Below, one piece after another: positions 43,337 to 52,642 of a stretch of DNA of 64,000 nucleotides (the first letter of the stretch is position 1; each line of letters opens with the position of its first letter). The stretch comes from an uncultured Lachnospiraceae bacterium (lineage in GTDB: Bacteria; Bacillota; Clostridia; Lachnospirales; Lachnospiraceae). The notes under the pieces are model-generated. The model was not told the origin of the DNA, ran no database searches, and saw only the letters and a list, made by a program, of their open reading frames with translations. The stretch covers positions 32,633 to 96,632 of the forward strand of contig CATLGV010000014.1 of assembly GCA_949948735.1 (NCBI GenBank). Direction: 5' to 3'. Both the position numbers and the translations under genes were made by a program.

Positions 43337-43409
43337 GGGGTATTAGCGCAGTTGGGAGCGCGCAACATTCGCATTGTTGAGGCCACGGGTTCGAATCCCG
43401 TATACTCCA
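43337..43409 (+). tRNA. tRNA-Ala (anticodon CGC)
   Basis: Acceptor GGGGTAT (43337-43343) with ATACTCC (43402-43408) contains the G3-U70 pair, the alanine identity element. The anticodon loop TTCGCAT gives CGC. Discriminator A; no encoded CCA. Confidence 0.94.
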
Positions 43410-43464
43410 TTATTTTTTTACGCAAAATCCGGGATAAACCGGCAGCCTTTACAGGAGAACACGC

Positions 43465-43859
43465 ATGAACAAGTCAAAACTAAGAAAAACCAGTATGATC
43501 ATTTTGTTTTTGTTCTGCACACTTTATTTATTACGCCTGCTTCTGGGTATGGCTTCTGTTTTCGGCATACATACCCTGACTTATCAATCCCTGGGCTGGG
43601 GCGTCGTGTTAAGAGAATACAGATTTGATTTTGACAATAATCTGATGGAAATGAATCAGCCTGTCTCAAATCCCTTCTGCCGCTCTGGAAGGGCCACTAC
43701 CATGATCCGGGGATTTTTGACGGCAACCAATGGTATCTGGAATTCTCTTATGATAAAAACGGGAAATACACCTCGGGTTCTTCCGGCTGTAATGCCTATC
43801 CCCACCTTTACCATACGCTCTATGACGTGATTATGGCTATTGGTGAAGCAATAAAATGA
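43465..43859 (+). pseudogene. Frameshifted gene for a small membrane-anchored protein
   Basis: The first frame (ATG 43465) gives MNKSKLRKTSMIILFLFCTL, a membrane helix and a plausible start of a domain to about MEMNQPV, then becomes arbitrary and ends at 43830. A second frame, open from 43641, gives LLPLWKGHYHDPGIFDGNQW, YLEFSYDKNGKYTSGSSGC and a proper C-terminus to TGA at 43859. A one-base shift between about 43641 and 43690 would join them. Family unknown. It lies in AT-rich DNA next to tRNA-Ala. A sequencing error is the alternative. Confidence 0.6.
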
Positions 43860-43905
43860 ACTATACAAATATAATCAAGGGAACGTTTTAATCCGCATTC
43901 CTTGA

Positions 43906-44892
43906 TTATATTTTTTCCATTACACTGTTAAAGCTCTGTATAACGCTATCCATATCATAGCCAAGAACATAGTCGGGTGGATATTCAGGCAACATAACGG
44001 CTTTTAATCTTTCACCCTTTGGCTTCCTCCCATAGGAAAACTTATAACGGTTTTGAGTAATACAGTGCGCATAAAACAGTTTTTCCTGCAATCCCATTTT
44101 TCGTTTTGGCATTAGGACTGACACATTACTGTTTGGCACAAATTCAAAAGCAGACACATAAGAAAAGGTGTGACTGCCCTGTCCGTCCGTAGACACATAT
44201 AACGTTTCTGCCGGGAACACCTTTTCATCTGGTATGGCATTCTTATTCACATAGGCATCAATACTCGTTTCCTGTCTATAGGATGGCCGGATATAGGGTA
44301 TCCAATTATCATTCTCTTTTAGTGCGCTCCTTATAACCTGCGATGAAGCAAGACCGCCGATTACCGTAAATAATCTCCCTAGCGGGATTATCTTTTCTGC
44401 CTGATTATATCGTATATCAATCACGGGAAAATTCATCTGAAAGAGTAAATTTTTTCCGTACTCCCTTAAGGAAAAATGTGTAACATATTCCGGAATACTG
44501 TCTAATGTCGGCATTTGCAAATCCGGCAACGTAACATTAGCCTGCCTCCCGTACGAGAATTTATACTTATTCTTACGCAGACAAAGACAATAAAAAAGTT
44601 TTTGTTCATTTGTCATAGGCACTCTTGCCGTTAAATAATATAAATCTCTGCCTGAATAGTAAGGCGATGTCTGTAAAAAGCTTTCCATAACCGATCCGCC
44701 GCCGGCAACCGTTATCGTTCCGGCCGGCAAAGGTTTTATGTAACTAACTGGTTTCACCTTTGCTGACACTCCGTTGTTTTTGGCAGTTCTGGAAACAAAA
44801 TTTATTCCATCATCATCCCGAATCAGTGAATTCAATTCTAAATTAAGACCATATCTGACAACGAACAATTCTTCGACTTTACAAGTCCTCAT
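43906..44892 (-). CDS. Specificity subunit of a BcgI-like restriction-modification enzyme
   Basis: 328 residues from the ATG at 44892 (GGAG nine bases upstream); starts back to a TTG at 44913 are possible. The protein is an internal duplication: EQKLFYCLCLRKNKYKFSYG (first half) and QEKLFYAHCITQNRYKFSYG (second half), each followed by a similar PEYV segment, i.e. two target-recognition units. It overlaps the 3' end of the methylase/nuclease gene by 14 bases. The DNA here is clearly more AT-rich than the flanks, a sign of transfer. Confidence 0.78.
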   Translation of the reverse strand: MRTCKVEELFVVRYGLNLELNSLIRDDDGINFVSRTAKNNGVSAKVKPVSYIKPLPAGTITVAGGGSVMESFLQTSPYYSGRDLYYLTARVPMTNEQKLFYCLCLRKNKYKFSYGRQANVTLPDLQMPTLDSIPEYVTHFSLREYGKNLLFQMNFPVIDIRYNQAEKIIPLGRLFTVIGGLASSQVIRSALKENDNWIPYIRPSYRQETSIDAYVNKNAIPDEKVFPAETLYVSTDGQGSHTFSYVSAFEFVPNSNVSVLMPKRKMGLQEKLFYAHCITQNRYKFSYGRKPKGERLKAVMLPEYPPDYVLGYDMDSVIQSFNSVMEKI

Positions 44893-46735
44893 TTTCATCA
44901 TCTCCGTCTGCAATAACTGACAAATTCATCATGTTAAACATCAGGTATTTTTTAACAGTTCTTTCATAATCCTCCAACGTAAACTTACTGTAATCCGTTT
45001 CTAAATATGCTTCGACACACCACTCATCCTTTTCATTTACTTCCCGCATTAAACTGAAACCATCTATCACTTCACGATTTCTAAATGCAGTAACCCACAT
45101 TTCTTTTATATCATCCCATGTGTGTCTTGCATCCATACGCCCCTTGTTCTTCATTTTTACGAACCCGTCGTCCCTACAGTACGCAAACCATGTTTTTTTA
45201 CCTTTGGGGTGTGGCTTTTTCGCTGTAATTATAACAGCACAAGTAACTGTATTTACTTTTGAGTTATGAAACAACTCCTCCGGCATAGATAACACAGCCT
45301 CAAGCGTATGCTTTTCCAAAACCCTTTTTCTCAAACTTTCAGCAATTGTTGTCTTCTCTATAACACAGCTAATCGGAATAATCGCAACGCAGATTCCCCC
45401 CGGCTCCAGAGCATCTAAATTATTTAATATAAATTCAAACTCCTCTATATCCGAAGCCTTTGTTTTGTACGGTGGATTGAGCAGCCCGACCGTAGGCTTA
45501 AATCTCTGTTTAACATCCTCAATTTCTTCAAAACAGTTCCCCCAGTAAATATTGGTTCTTCCATCGCGATGAATAATCATATTTGAAATCAGAAGCGTGT
45601 AGATGTCATCCTGAAACTCTATCCCTATAAGCTGCTCGTCCTTAATATGCTTTTCTTTCTCTTTGTCTCCTTTTGCATCTTTCAGCATTCTTTTCATTGC
45701 ACTGATAAGAAAGCCCCCTGTACCGCAACAATTATCTAAAATAACACTGTTTTTATCAACTCCGGCCAATTCCACAAATAACTCGGTAATATGAGGCGGT
45801 GTCAGCACAATACCAAGACCTTTATCATTATTTGCATAACGTAAAAACTCAATATAAAACTGACTGACCGTATCAACATATTTATGCGTCACCATAAAGC
45901 CGTTAATTTCTTCATCAATTTCATCAATTAAATCCTCAAGGAATTTTTTACCCTCCCTTTTGTCTGTTAATGTCGGATTCGTTTTAATGAATGTGAACGC
46001 ATTTGTCAAAACATCAATTTTTTTCTGTGGAATCTCTGCCGTTGATAATTGACCGTCAATAGCTGTGTATAAAGCCTTTACAAGCTGCTCAACTTTTTCA
46101 TGTTTTTTGTAGCCTGCCTTAAATGCCTTATCCTTTAGCGCAATAAGAATCCCGCTTATCAGCAAAGCTCTTTGGGATTCTTTGATTTTTTTGGCGTGTA
46201 ACGATTCATTCAATGTCTTTGTATATGCAATGAGTTTTGCGTAATCCTGATTAAATTTATAATTGCTCTCCCGTATTCCCTCAAAATACTCATCAATCGT
46301 CAACACTTTATCGTCAAAAAGAGGATATGCATTTTTTTCTTCCTTTAACTGTAAATAATGGCTTATTCGTAAGTTATTATTATCTTCTCCGCTAATCCCT
46401 ATAGCCAGAACATCAAATTCTTTTGCCAGAAAGGATGCATACAGTAAAGAACCATCTACGGCATAGTCCGCATAATTGTCCAATGTTGCACTGACATGTT
46501 TATTGCTATCCGCTTTAGCCTCAACCACAATCAAAAGCTCCGGATACTTTCGGGAATACAATAAAAAATCCGGATACCCCTTCTTATTTCCCCTCTTAGA
46601 TGCATTTTTCAGTAATTTATCAATTTTGGCATTGTCGCTTTTCTGTTCCTCAATTATGATATCCGTATCGTCATAATAATGAGCCGCTCTTAATAACTCT
46701 CTGAAAATAATAGAAGTCTTTGCTTCATTTGCCAT
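44879..46735 (-). CDS. Fused nuclease-N6 adenine methyltransferase (BcgI-like type IIB/IIG subunit A)
   Basis: 618 residues from the ATG at 46735 (MANEAKTS), behind AGGAAA; the upstream GTG at 46771 is less likely. The N-terminal domain holds a PD-(D/E)xK-like pattern, YPDFLLYS followed by LLIVVEAKAD (about 60-85). A helical linker follows, then the methylase with motif I DNCCGTGGFL and motif IV NPPY. No separate HsdR gene exists, so cutting and methylation would reside in this chain, guided by the overlapping specificity subunit. S-adenosylmethionine is the methyl donor. Confidence 0.85.
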   Translation of the reverse strand: MANEAKTSIIFRELLRAAHYYDDTDIIIEEQKSDNAKIDKLLKNASKRGNKKGYPDFLLYSRKYPELLIVVEAKADSNKHVSATLDNYADYAVDGSLLYASFLAKEFDVLAIGISGEDNNNLRISHYLQLKEEKNAYPLFDDKVLTIDEYFEGIRESNYKFNQDYAKLIAYTKTLNESLHAKKIKESQRALLISGILIALKDKAFKAGYKKHEKVEQLVKALYTAIDGQLSTAEIPQKKIDVLTNAFTFIKTNPTLTDKREGKKFLEDLIDEIDEEINGFMVTHKYVDTVSQFYIEFLRYANNDKGLGIVLTPPHITELFVELAGVDKNSVILDNCCGTGGFLISAMKRMLKDAKGDKEKEKHIKDEQLIGIEFQDDIYTLLISNMIIHRDGRTNIYWGNCFEEIEDVKQRFKPTVGLLNPPYKTKASDIEEFEFILNNLDALEPGGICVAIIPISCVIEKTTIAESLRKRVLEKHTLEAVLSMPEELFHNSKVNTVTCAVIITAKKPHPKGKKTWFAYCRDDGFVKMKNKGRMDARHTWDDIKEMWVTAFRNREVIDGFSLMREVNEKDEWCVEAYLETDYSKFTLEDYERTVKKYLMFNMMNLSVIADGDDENEDL

Positions 46736-46781
46736 GATATTTCCTGTTTCCTTTCTTTGACAATCGAGCACGTCTCATGTC

Positions 46782-47726
46782 CTACCTTGCCGCCAAAGCG
46801 CCCCCGATATCCGCGATCATATCCAGCACAGCCTGTCTGGATGCATCCGCAAAGCCCTGCTCTCCAAAGCGTGCATACTGCTCCTGCTGATATGCCGCGA
46901 TGATTCCTCTGGAGGAATTGACAATCGCGCCAAGGCCGTCCTCATTAAAGAAATGCACAAGATCCGCGCCCTTGCCGCCCTGCGCGCCGTATCCCGGCAC
47001 CAATATGTATGCCTTGGGCATCAGCCTGCGCAGTATCTTCCCCTGCTCCGGATATGTCGCGCCGACAACCGCGCCAACATAGCTGTAGGAATCGCCCATG
47101 CAGTCGGCGCCCCATTTTGCGACCTGTTCGCCGACCGCCTCGTAGAGCGGCCTGTCCGCAGATGTGCCCTCCCCGCGCAATATCCGATCCTGAAACTCTC
47201 CGCTGCTGGGATTGGAGGTCTTTACCAGAACAAAGATTCCCCGTTTTTCTTCCCTGCATACCTTAACAAAAGGCGCAACGCCGTCCGTGCCCAGATATGG
47301 ATTTACCGTGATAAAATCCTCCTCAAAGCTGCGGTAAAAATGCGTGCCGACCTGTACCCTGCCAAGATGCCCTGCCGCGTATGCCTCCGCGGTCGATCCG
47401 ATATCCCCGCGTTTGACGTCTCCGATTACAACAAGGCCCTTTTCTCTGCAGTACTTTACCGTCCGGTCAAAGACCGCAAGGCCCGGGAGGCCAAACTGCT
47501 CGTACATGGCAACCTGCGGCTTTACCGCGGGAATCAGGTCATACACCGCGTCCACAATCGCTTTGTTGTACTGCCAGACCGCCTCCGCGGCGCCCTCCAG
47601 CGTCTCGCCAAGCTCTGCAAACGCCGCCTGCCTGATATGTGCCGGAATAAACCGCATCATCGGATCGAGGCCCACTACAATCGGCGCTCCCGTCTTCTTT
47701 ATCTTATCCACCAGTTGATTAATCAT
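46782..47726 (-). CDS. pyrF: Orotidine-5'-phosphate decarboxylase (subfamily 2)
   Basis: 314 residues, the longer subfamily 2 form. Catalytic DVKRGDIGS and the PVIVGLDP-type N-terminus (APIVVGLDPMMRFIP) are present, with PGYGAQGGKG near the C-terminus. It makes UMP. It lies directly upstream of the restriction island, whose insertion may have parted it from pyrE. Confidence 0.95.
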   Translation of the reverse strand: MINQLVDKIKKTGAPIVVGLDPMMRFIPAHIRQAAFAELGETLEGAAEAVWQYNKAIVDAVYDLIPAVKPQVAMYEQFGLPGLAVFDRTVKYCREKGLVVIGDVKRGDIGSTAEAYAAGHLGRVQVGTHFYRSFEEDFITVNPYLGTDGVAPFVKVCREEKRGIFVLVKTSNPSSGEFQDRILRGEGTSADRPLYEAVGEQVAKWGADCMGDSYSYVGAVVGATYPEQGKILRRLMPKAYILVPGYGAQGGKGADLVHFFNEDGLGAIVNSSRGIIAAYQQEQYARFGEQGFADASRQAVLDMIADIGGALAAR

Positions 47727-47757
47727 ATTATAGCCATGCCCCTTTCGTAGCTTCTAT

Positions 47758-47793
47758 ACCGTCTTACCGGCTCTGCCGGATTTCAAAGACGGT
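47758..47793. other. Hairpin between nrdD and pyrF
   Basis: ACCGTCTT (47758-47765) pairs with AAGACGGT (47786-47793), with an inner CCGGC/GCCGG stem. TTTT follows on the plus strand; on the minus strand it lies 31 bases upstream of pyrF, either a weak nrdD terminator or a pyrF leader structure. Confidence 0.4.
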
Positions 47794-47815
47794 TTTATCT
47801 CTCCATGGTATCACA

Positions 47816-50212
47816 CTACACAACGCGCCGGGCCTGTGCGCCGACCATCAGCTCCGCGTACTTCTTTATATTTGATACATTCACATATTTCCTGCGGAAG
47901 CATCCCGAATCGACCACGAGCGTCGGCGCCTGCATCACGCCGTACGCCTCCGCAAGCTCCATATTCTCCTCCGCGTCAATAATCGTATAGTCGATGTCCT
48001 TCAGATATTCCTTCGCAAGCCTGCAGTTCGGGCACGTCTTTGTCGTAAACAGGAATGTTTTTTCTTCTTCGGACGCCTGCTGTGCCGTGTCCGCATCGCC
48101 CGACGGCGCCTCCTGCACCGCGCCAGTCTGTTTCTCACAGCAAGGCGGCGTATACTCCGTTCTGTTTGCATACTCCTGCAGCTTGCCGTCGTTCCAGTTC
48201 TGCACCGGACGGTAATAGCCTGTAATACGGCTGTATATCTCCGTTGCGCCGCCGCATACAGGGCAGGTCTTCTGCTCGCCGCTCAGATAGCCGTGCTCTC
48301 GACAGATAGAATACGTCGGCGACATCGTATAGTACGGCAGCTTATAATTCTCCGCAATCGTCCGCACCAGATTCGCGGCCGCCCGCCAATCCGGCAGCTT
48401 CTCGCCAAGAAACGCATGAAAGACGGTCCCCGAGGTATAAAGCGTCTGCATCTCGTCCTGAACATCCAGCGCATCAAAAATATCGGTCGTATAATCCACC
48501 GGCAGATGGGAGGAATTGGTGTAATACGGCTTATCTCCCGCATGCCCTGCCGTAATAATATCGCTGTACTGCTCCCTGTCATGCTTCGCCAGACGATAAG
48601 TCGTGCTCTCGGCGGGCGTTGCCTCCAGATTATACAAATCCCCGTACAATTCCTGATAATCGGAAAGCCGCTCCCGCATATGGCCCAGCACCTCTTTGGT
48701 AAAGTCCTGCGTCTCCTTATGCGTGAGATCCCTGCGCAGCCATTTCGCGTTCAGTCCGGCCTCATTCATCCCGATTAACCCGATGGTGGAGAAATGATTG
48801 TCGAAATTACCCAGATAACGCTTGGTATAAGGGTACAGCCCCTCGGCCAGAAGCTTGGAAATCACCGTCCGCTTTACCTTCAGGGAACGCGCGCTGATAT
48901 CCATCATCCGGTCAAGACGCCGGTAAAAGTCCTCCTTGTCCGCCGCAAGATAGGCGATGCGGGGCATATTGATGGTGACAACGCCGACGCTTCCCGTGCT
49001 CTCACCCGATCCAAAGAAACCGCCTGTTTTTTTACGCAGCTCCCTGAGATCAAGGCGCAGCCGGCAGCACATGCTGCGCACATCCGACGGCTCCATATCC
49101 GAGTTGATATAATTCGAAAAATACGGTGTCCCGTACTTTGCGGTCATTTCAAACAGCAATCGGTTGTTCTCCGTGTCCGACCAGTCGAAATCACGTGTTA
49201 TTGAATAAGTCGGTATCGGATACTGGAAGCCTCTGCCGTTTGCATCCCCCTCAATCATGGTCTCGATAAACGCCTTGTTTACCATATCCATTTCGGCCTT
49301 GCAGTCCTTATAGCAGAAATCCATTTCCTTTCCGCCGACAATCGCCGGAAGCTCTGCCAGGTCGTTCGGCACGGTCCAGTCCAGCGTAATATTGCTAAAC
49401 GGCGCCTGCGTCCCCCACCGGCTGGGCGTGTTTACACCGTAAATAAACGCCTCAATACACTTTTTTACTTCTTTGTAGGAGAGGTTGTCCGCCTTCACAA
49501 ACGGCGCCAGATAAGTGTCAAAGGAAGAAAATGCCTGTGCGCCCGCCCATTCATTCTGCATAATGCCAAGGAAATTGACCATCTGGTTGCAGAGCACGGA
49601 AAGATGCCTTGCAGGCGCGGAGGTAATCTTGCCGGTGATTCCGCCAAGCCCTTCCTGAATCAGCTGCTTGAGCGACCACCCGGCGCAATAGCCCGTAAGC
49701 ATGGACAAATCATGGATATGAATATCCGCATTGCGGTGCGCGTCGGCGATCTCCTTGTCATAGACCTCCGAAAGCCAGTAGTTTGCCGTAACCGCACCGG
49801 AATTGGACAGAATCAGCCCGCCCACCGAATAGGTGACCGTGGAATTCTCCTTGACGCGCCAGTCCTCAATCTTCACATAGCTGTTGACCACCTCTTTGTA
49901 ATCGAGAATGGTCGACTTCATATTGCGCATCTTCTCCCGCTGCTTTCTGTAAAGGATAAAGGCTTTTGCGGAATCGGTGTAGCCGGCCTGCTCCAATACC
50001 TTCTCGGCGCTGTCCTGAATATCCTCCACATGGATATCCCCATTCCTTACCTTCCCCTGGATATCGGCGGTCACACGCAGCACCAGCAGGTCCACAATAT
50101 CCTGATTGTACTGTACCTGCGTCGCGTCAAACGCCTTGGTAAGGGCGCCGCCAATCTTCGCAAGACTGAATGCAGCCTCTTCACCATCTCTCTTAATTAC
50201 CTTGAACATCAA
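47816..50212 (-). CDS. nrdD: Anaerobic ribonucleoside-triphosphate reductase with C-terminal glutaredoxin-like domain
   Basis: 798 residues. An N-terminal ATP-cone (MFKVIKRDGEEAAFSLAKIG), the ten-stranded catalytic barrel, paired zinc cysteines (CREHGYLSGEQKTCPVC) and the glycyl-radical loop RITGYYRPVQNW. After a Glu/Ala-rich linker the protein continues into a thioredoxin/glutaredoxin-like domain with CPNC at 727-730 and QAPT (cis-Pro) later. It makes dNTPs under anaerobiosis; the fused redoxin may supply reducing power. The activase gene nrdG is not next to it in this window. Confidence 0.95.
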   Translation of the reverse strand: MMFKVIKRDGEEAAFSLAKIGGALTKAFDATQVQYNQDIVDLLVLRVTADIQGKVRNGDIHVEDIQDSAEKVLEQAGYTDSAKAFILYRKQREKMRNMKSTILDYKEVVNSYVKIEDWRVKENSTVTYSVGGLILSNSGAVTANYWLSEVYDKEIADAHRNADIHIHDLSMLTGYCAGWSLKQLIQEGLGGITGKITSAPARHLSVLCNQMVNFLGIMQNEWAGAQAFSSFDTYLAPFVKADNLSYKEVKKCIEAFIYGVNTPSRWGTQAPFSNITLDWTVPNDLAELPAIVGGKEMDFCYKDCKAEMDMVNKAFIETMIEGDANGRGFQYPIPTYSITRDFDWSDTENNRLLFEMTAKYGTPYFSNYINSDMEPSDVRSMCCRLRLDLRELRKKTGGFFGSGESTGSVGVVTINMPRIAYLAADKEDFYRRLDRMMDISARSLKVKRTVISKLLAEGLYPYTKRYLGNFDNHFSTIGLIGMNEAGLNAKWLRRDLTHKETQDFTKEVLGHMRERLSDYQELYGDLYNLEATPAESTTYRLAKHDREQYSDIITAGHAGDKPYYTNSSHLPVDYTTDIFDALDVQDEMQTLYTSGTVFHAFLGEKLPDWRAAANLVRTIAENYKLPYYTMSPTYSICREHGYLSGEQKTCPVCGGATEIYSRITGYYRPVQNWNDGKLQEYANRTEYTPPCCEKQTGAVQEAPSGDADTAQQASEEEKTFLFTTKTCPNCRLAKEYLKDIDYTIIDAEENMELAEAYGVMQAPTLVVDSGCFRRKYVNVSNIKKYAELMVGAQARRVV

Positions 50213-50252
50213 ACCTTTACCCCTTCCTATGTAAAATCATGCCATTAGGTAG

Positions 50253-50281
50253 ATGATACCAGATTGCAAAGGTGAAGTCAA
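50253..50281 (-). promoter_or_regulatory. nrdD promoter
   Basis: Minus strand TTGACT (50281-50276), 17-base spacer, TATCAT (50258-50253). Confidence 0.7.
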
Positions 50282-50290
50282 TCGAACACC

Positions 50291-50336
50291 ACTAAATATC
50301 ATGTGTTGTTTATTCTTTATGTACAATATCTTGTGT
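50291..50336. promoter_or_regulatory. Pair of NrdR-box-like sites
   Basis: GTACAATATCTTGTGT (50321-50336) and ACTAAATATCATGTGT (50291-50306) each resemble the 16-bp NrdR box ACACWATATWTWGTGT or its reverse. They are 30 bp apart start to start, about three helical turns, just upstream of the nrdD -35. Confidence 0.65.
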
Positions 50337-50366
50337 AATGCACGGCAAAGGCTTTCCGTTTGCCGT

Positions 50367-51455
50367 TTACCGCGTCATTAAAAAGTCATACTCCCGCCTG
50401 GCGCCCGCATCCTCCGGATAAATCTGCATATACTCCTGTATCAGCGTCTTTGCCTGTGCAAAATTCCCCAGATGCTCCTGGGCGACAATCCGGTTGAATC
50501 TGAGATTTTGCAGATAATACGTGTCCCCCATCGCAATCCCCGCCTCGAATGCCTCAAGCGCCTCCGTGTATTTCCCCTGTCCCATCAGGCAGATGCCGAG
50601 GCTGTTGTAGATGGCGGCGTCCGGCTGGTTGGCTCCCAGATAGGTCTGATAGACCACCGTAGCGTAGTTCATATCCCCGAGCTTCTCGTAGGTCTGCCCC
50701 AGCAGCAGCGAAATCTCCGCGTCGTTCCCGTTCAGGAGCCCGTCCAGATAAATACGGGCGTTCTCATAATCCTCCAGATAATAGCAGATGGTTCCCCGCT
50801 CCCTGTCTGTCAGGCTCTCCTCCCGCGCCTGCATAAAGGACTCCAGAAAGGCTCTTCCTTCTTCCTCAAAGCCCGCGGTCTGCATCTCCACATAGGCGTC
50901 CGTCACCAGCGCAATGTTCTTAGGCTCCAGCGAAAAAGCCTTCTCGAAATCCGTCAGCGCCGCCTGGTATTCATTCTGATGCAGCAGCGTGCAGGCCCGC
51001 AGATAATAGGCGTCCACGTCATTCTTTCGAAGCGCAATGACCGCGGAATAAATCTGCTGCGCATCCGCGTATTTTCCCTGCTTCATATAAGCGGCTGCCA
51101 GATAAAAATTCGTGTCGTACTCCAGCGCCGTCACCTGCCCCGACGAACAGGAAATAGACGCAAGAAGAGAGGCCTCCGCCTGGGCATAATCGCCGATACC
51201 CATATAGGCAAGCCCTTCTCCCCGCAAAATCAGCTGTTTGTCCTCATTATACAGCGTCGCAGCCTCAAAGCACTCCAGCGCCGCCTGATATTCGTACTGC
51301 TCCAGATGTGCCATTCCCTCCGACAGATTCGTATTCTCCTGCTTCTTTCCGCAGCCGCCAAGCACCGCCGCTGCCGCCAGCGCGAGCATGCAGCCTCTTA
51401 TAGTCCGGCCGTATTTTATGTACCGCTTCAACTCTTCTTCCCTCTTCTTTTGCAT
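50367..51455 (-). CDS. Tetratricopeptide-repeat lipoprotein
   Basis: 362 residues. Basic N-terminus, hydrophobic stretch and lipobox LGGC (Cys near 35), then about eight TPR units, e.g. AYMKQGKYADAQQIYSAVIA, ACTLLHQNEYQAALTDFEKA and GICLMGQGKYTEALEAFEAG. It is anchored on the outer face of the membrane and likely a protein-binding scaffold. Start uncertain: no strong ribosome site precedes the first codon. Single-gene unit downstream of the LacI terminator. Confidence 0.85.
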   Translation of the reverse strand: MQKKREEELKRYIKYGRTIRGCMLALAAAAVLGGCGKKQENTNLSEGMAHLEQYEYQAALECFEAATLYNEDKQLILRGEGLAYMGIGDYAQAEASLLASISCSSGQVTALEYDTNFYLAAAYMKQGKYADAQQIYSAVIALRKNDVDAYYLRACTLLHQNEYQAALTDFEKAFSLEPKNIALVTDAYVEMQTAGFEEEGRAFLESFMQAREESLTDRERGTICYYLEDYENARIYLDGLLNGNDAEISLLLGQTYEKLGDMNYATVVYQTYLGANQPDAAIYNSLGICLMGQGKYTEALEAFEAGIAMGDTYYLQNLRFNRIVAQEHLGNFAQAKTLIQEYMQIYPEDAGARREYDFLMTR

Positions 51456-51499
51456 ATATTTGTGTTTAAAGACCTACCTCAAGTATAAGATGATGTCCA

Positions 51500-51534
51500 T
51501 AAAAACGCAACCCTTCGTTTTTGCGAAGGGTTGC
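51500..51534 (-). terminator. Terminator of malQ-lacI
   Basis: GCAACCCTTCG arms (51507-51517 with 51524-51534), 6-base loop, then G-TTTTT on the minus strand. Confidence 0.9.
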
Positions 51535-51552
51535 TGCAATATCCGCGTCTCG

Positions 51553-52590
51553 TTAATGTGAAACAGCTCTTGTCGATTCCTTTACCAGAAGCTGGGCCTG
51601 ATATGTGATATGCTGGTGCTTCATCCTGCCTGCTATGATGCCGAACAAAAGCTTGGTTGTCTCTCTGGCGATCTCCTCCGTCGGCTGGCGCATTGTGGTG
51701 AGGCTTGGCGTAATATAGTTGGCCATATCGATTCCATCATATCCCGCAAGGGAAATATCCTCCGGAATCCGGTATCCCGCCTCCATAAGCGCTCTTGAAG
51801 CGCCGATTGCCAGCGCGTCCGCAACCGCAAAGAGCGCCGTAAACTCCTCCCCGCTCTCCAGAATCCGCTTCGTCGTGCGATAGCCGTTCTCCATCGAAAA
51901 ATGGCTCAGCCCGTCGTAGGCGTGAAAAATCAGCCTTGGATTAATCTCCATGCCGCGCGCACGAAAGGCGTCACAATATCCGTCGAGACGCAGCTGCCCG
52001 ATGCTCTTCCCCTCTGCCTCCGAGACAAGAATCGCGATCTTGGTATGGCCAAGCCCGATCAGATAGTCTACCATTTTCGCGCTTTCCCTGCGGTCATCCA
52101 CACCAATATTGGAATACAGGTTCTTACTGATGTTTTCCGGAATGGCGCCTGCCGTACTGAACACAAAGGGAACGTTGAGCTTCTTAAGCTTATCCTCAGA
52201 GTGCCAGAAGAGTCCGCCCAGAAAAATAATCCCTCTGAGGCGTTTCTCCTTTACTACCTTCTGCGCCACGTCAACCTCATCCTCATCCGCCTCGATATGC
52301 GTAAGCTCCATGGCATAATTCTTTTTCTTGCATTCTTCCTCAATAACCTTAATCATGGAAGTAAAAAAGGGATTGGCAATACCCTTTACCAGTACCGCGA
52401 TTGCCTTCGCGTCAACCCGTTTGAGATTCCTGGCGCTGTCATTGGGAACATAGCCGTATTCCCTGATCGTTTCCATGATCTTTTCCTTTGTTTCCGGGTT
52501 GATATCCGGATGATTGTTTATCGCCCTTGACACTGTGCTGACACCCACGCCGCAAAGCTTTGCAATGTCCTTTATTGTCGGTTCAAACAC
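51553..52590 (-). CDS. LacI-family transcriptional repressor
   Basis: 345 residues from the GTG at 52590, which is nine bases behind GGGAGG; the ATG at 52599 abuts that site. N-terminal HTH with TIKDIAKLCGVGVSTVSRAI, hinge YVPNDSARNLKR, then a periplasmic-binding-like effector domain with the C-terminal FMPPLTTMRQP-like ITPSLTTMRQP. It lies 52 bases behind malQ and probably controls it through the operators at 54.2 kb. The effector sugar is unknown, plausibly maltose-derived. Confidence 0.93.
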   Translation of the reverse strand: MFEPTIKDIAKLCGVGVSTVSRAINNHPDINPETKEKIMETIREYGYVPNDSARNLKRVDAKAIAVLVKGIANPFFTSMIKVIEEECKKKNYAMELTHIEADEDEVDVAQKVVKEKRLRGIIFLGGLFWHSEDKLKKLNVPFVFSTAGAIPENISKNLYSNIGVDDRRESAKMVDYLIGLGHTKIAILVSEAEGKSIGQLRLDGYCDAFRARGMEINPRLIFHAYDGLSHFSMENGYRTTKRILESGEEFTALFAVADALAIGASRALMEAGYRIPEDISLAGYDGIDMANYITPSLTTMRQPTEEIARETTKLLFGIIAGRMKHQHITYQAQLLVKESTRAVSH

Positions 52591-52642
52591 AAATACCATC
52601 CTCCCATGCCGCCTGTCTTTTATCCTGCTGCGCCTTCTGTCC

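Noticed and set aside
43906..46735. A classical type I restriction system
   Set aside because: There is no HsdR helicase-nuclease gene; the methylase chain carries its own N-terminal nuclease-like motif.
50343..50365. Inverted repeat CGGCAAA/TTTGCCG as terminator of the TPR gene
   Set aside because: No T-tract follows on the minus strand, so it was not listed as a terminator.
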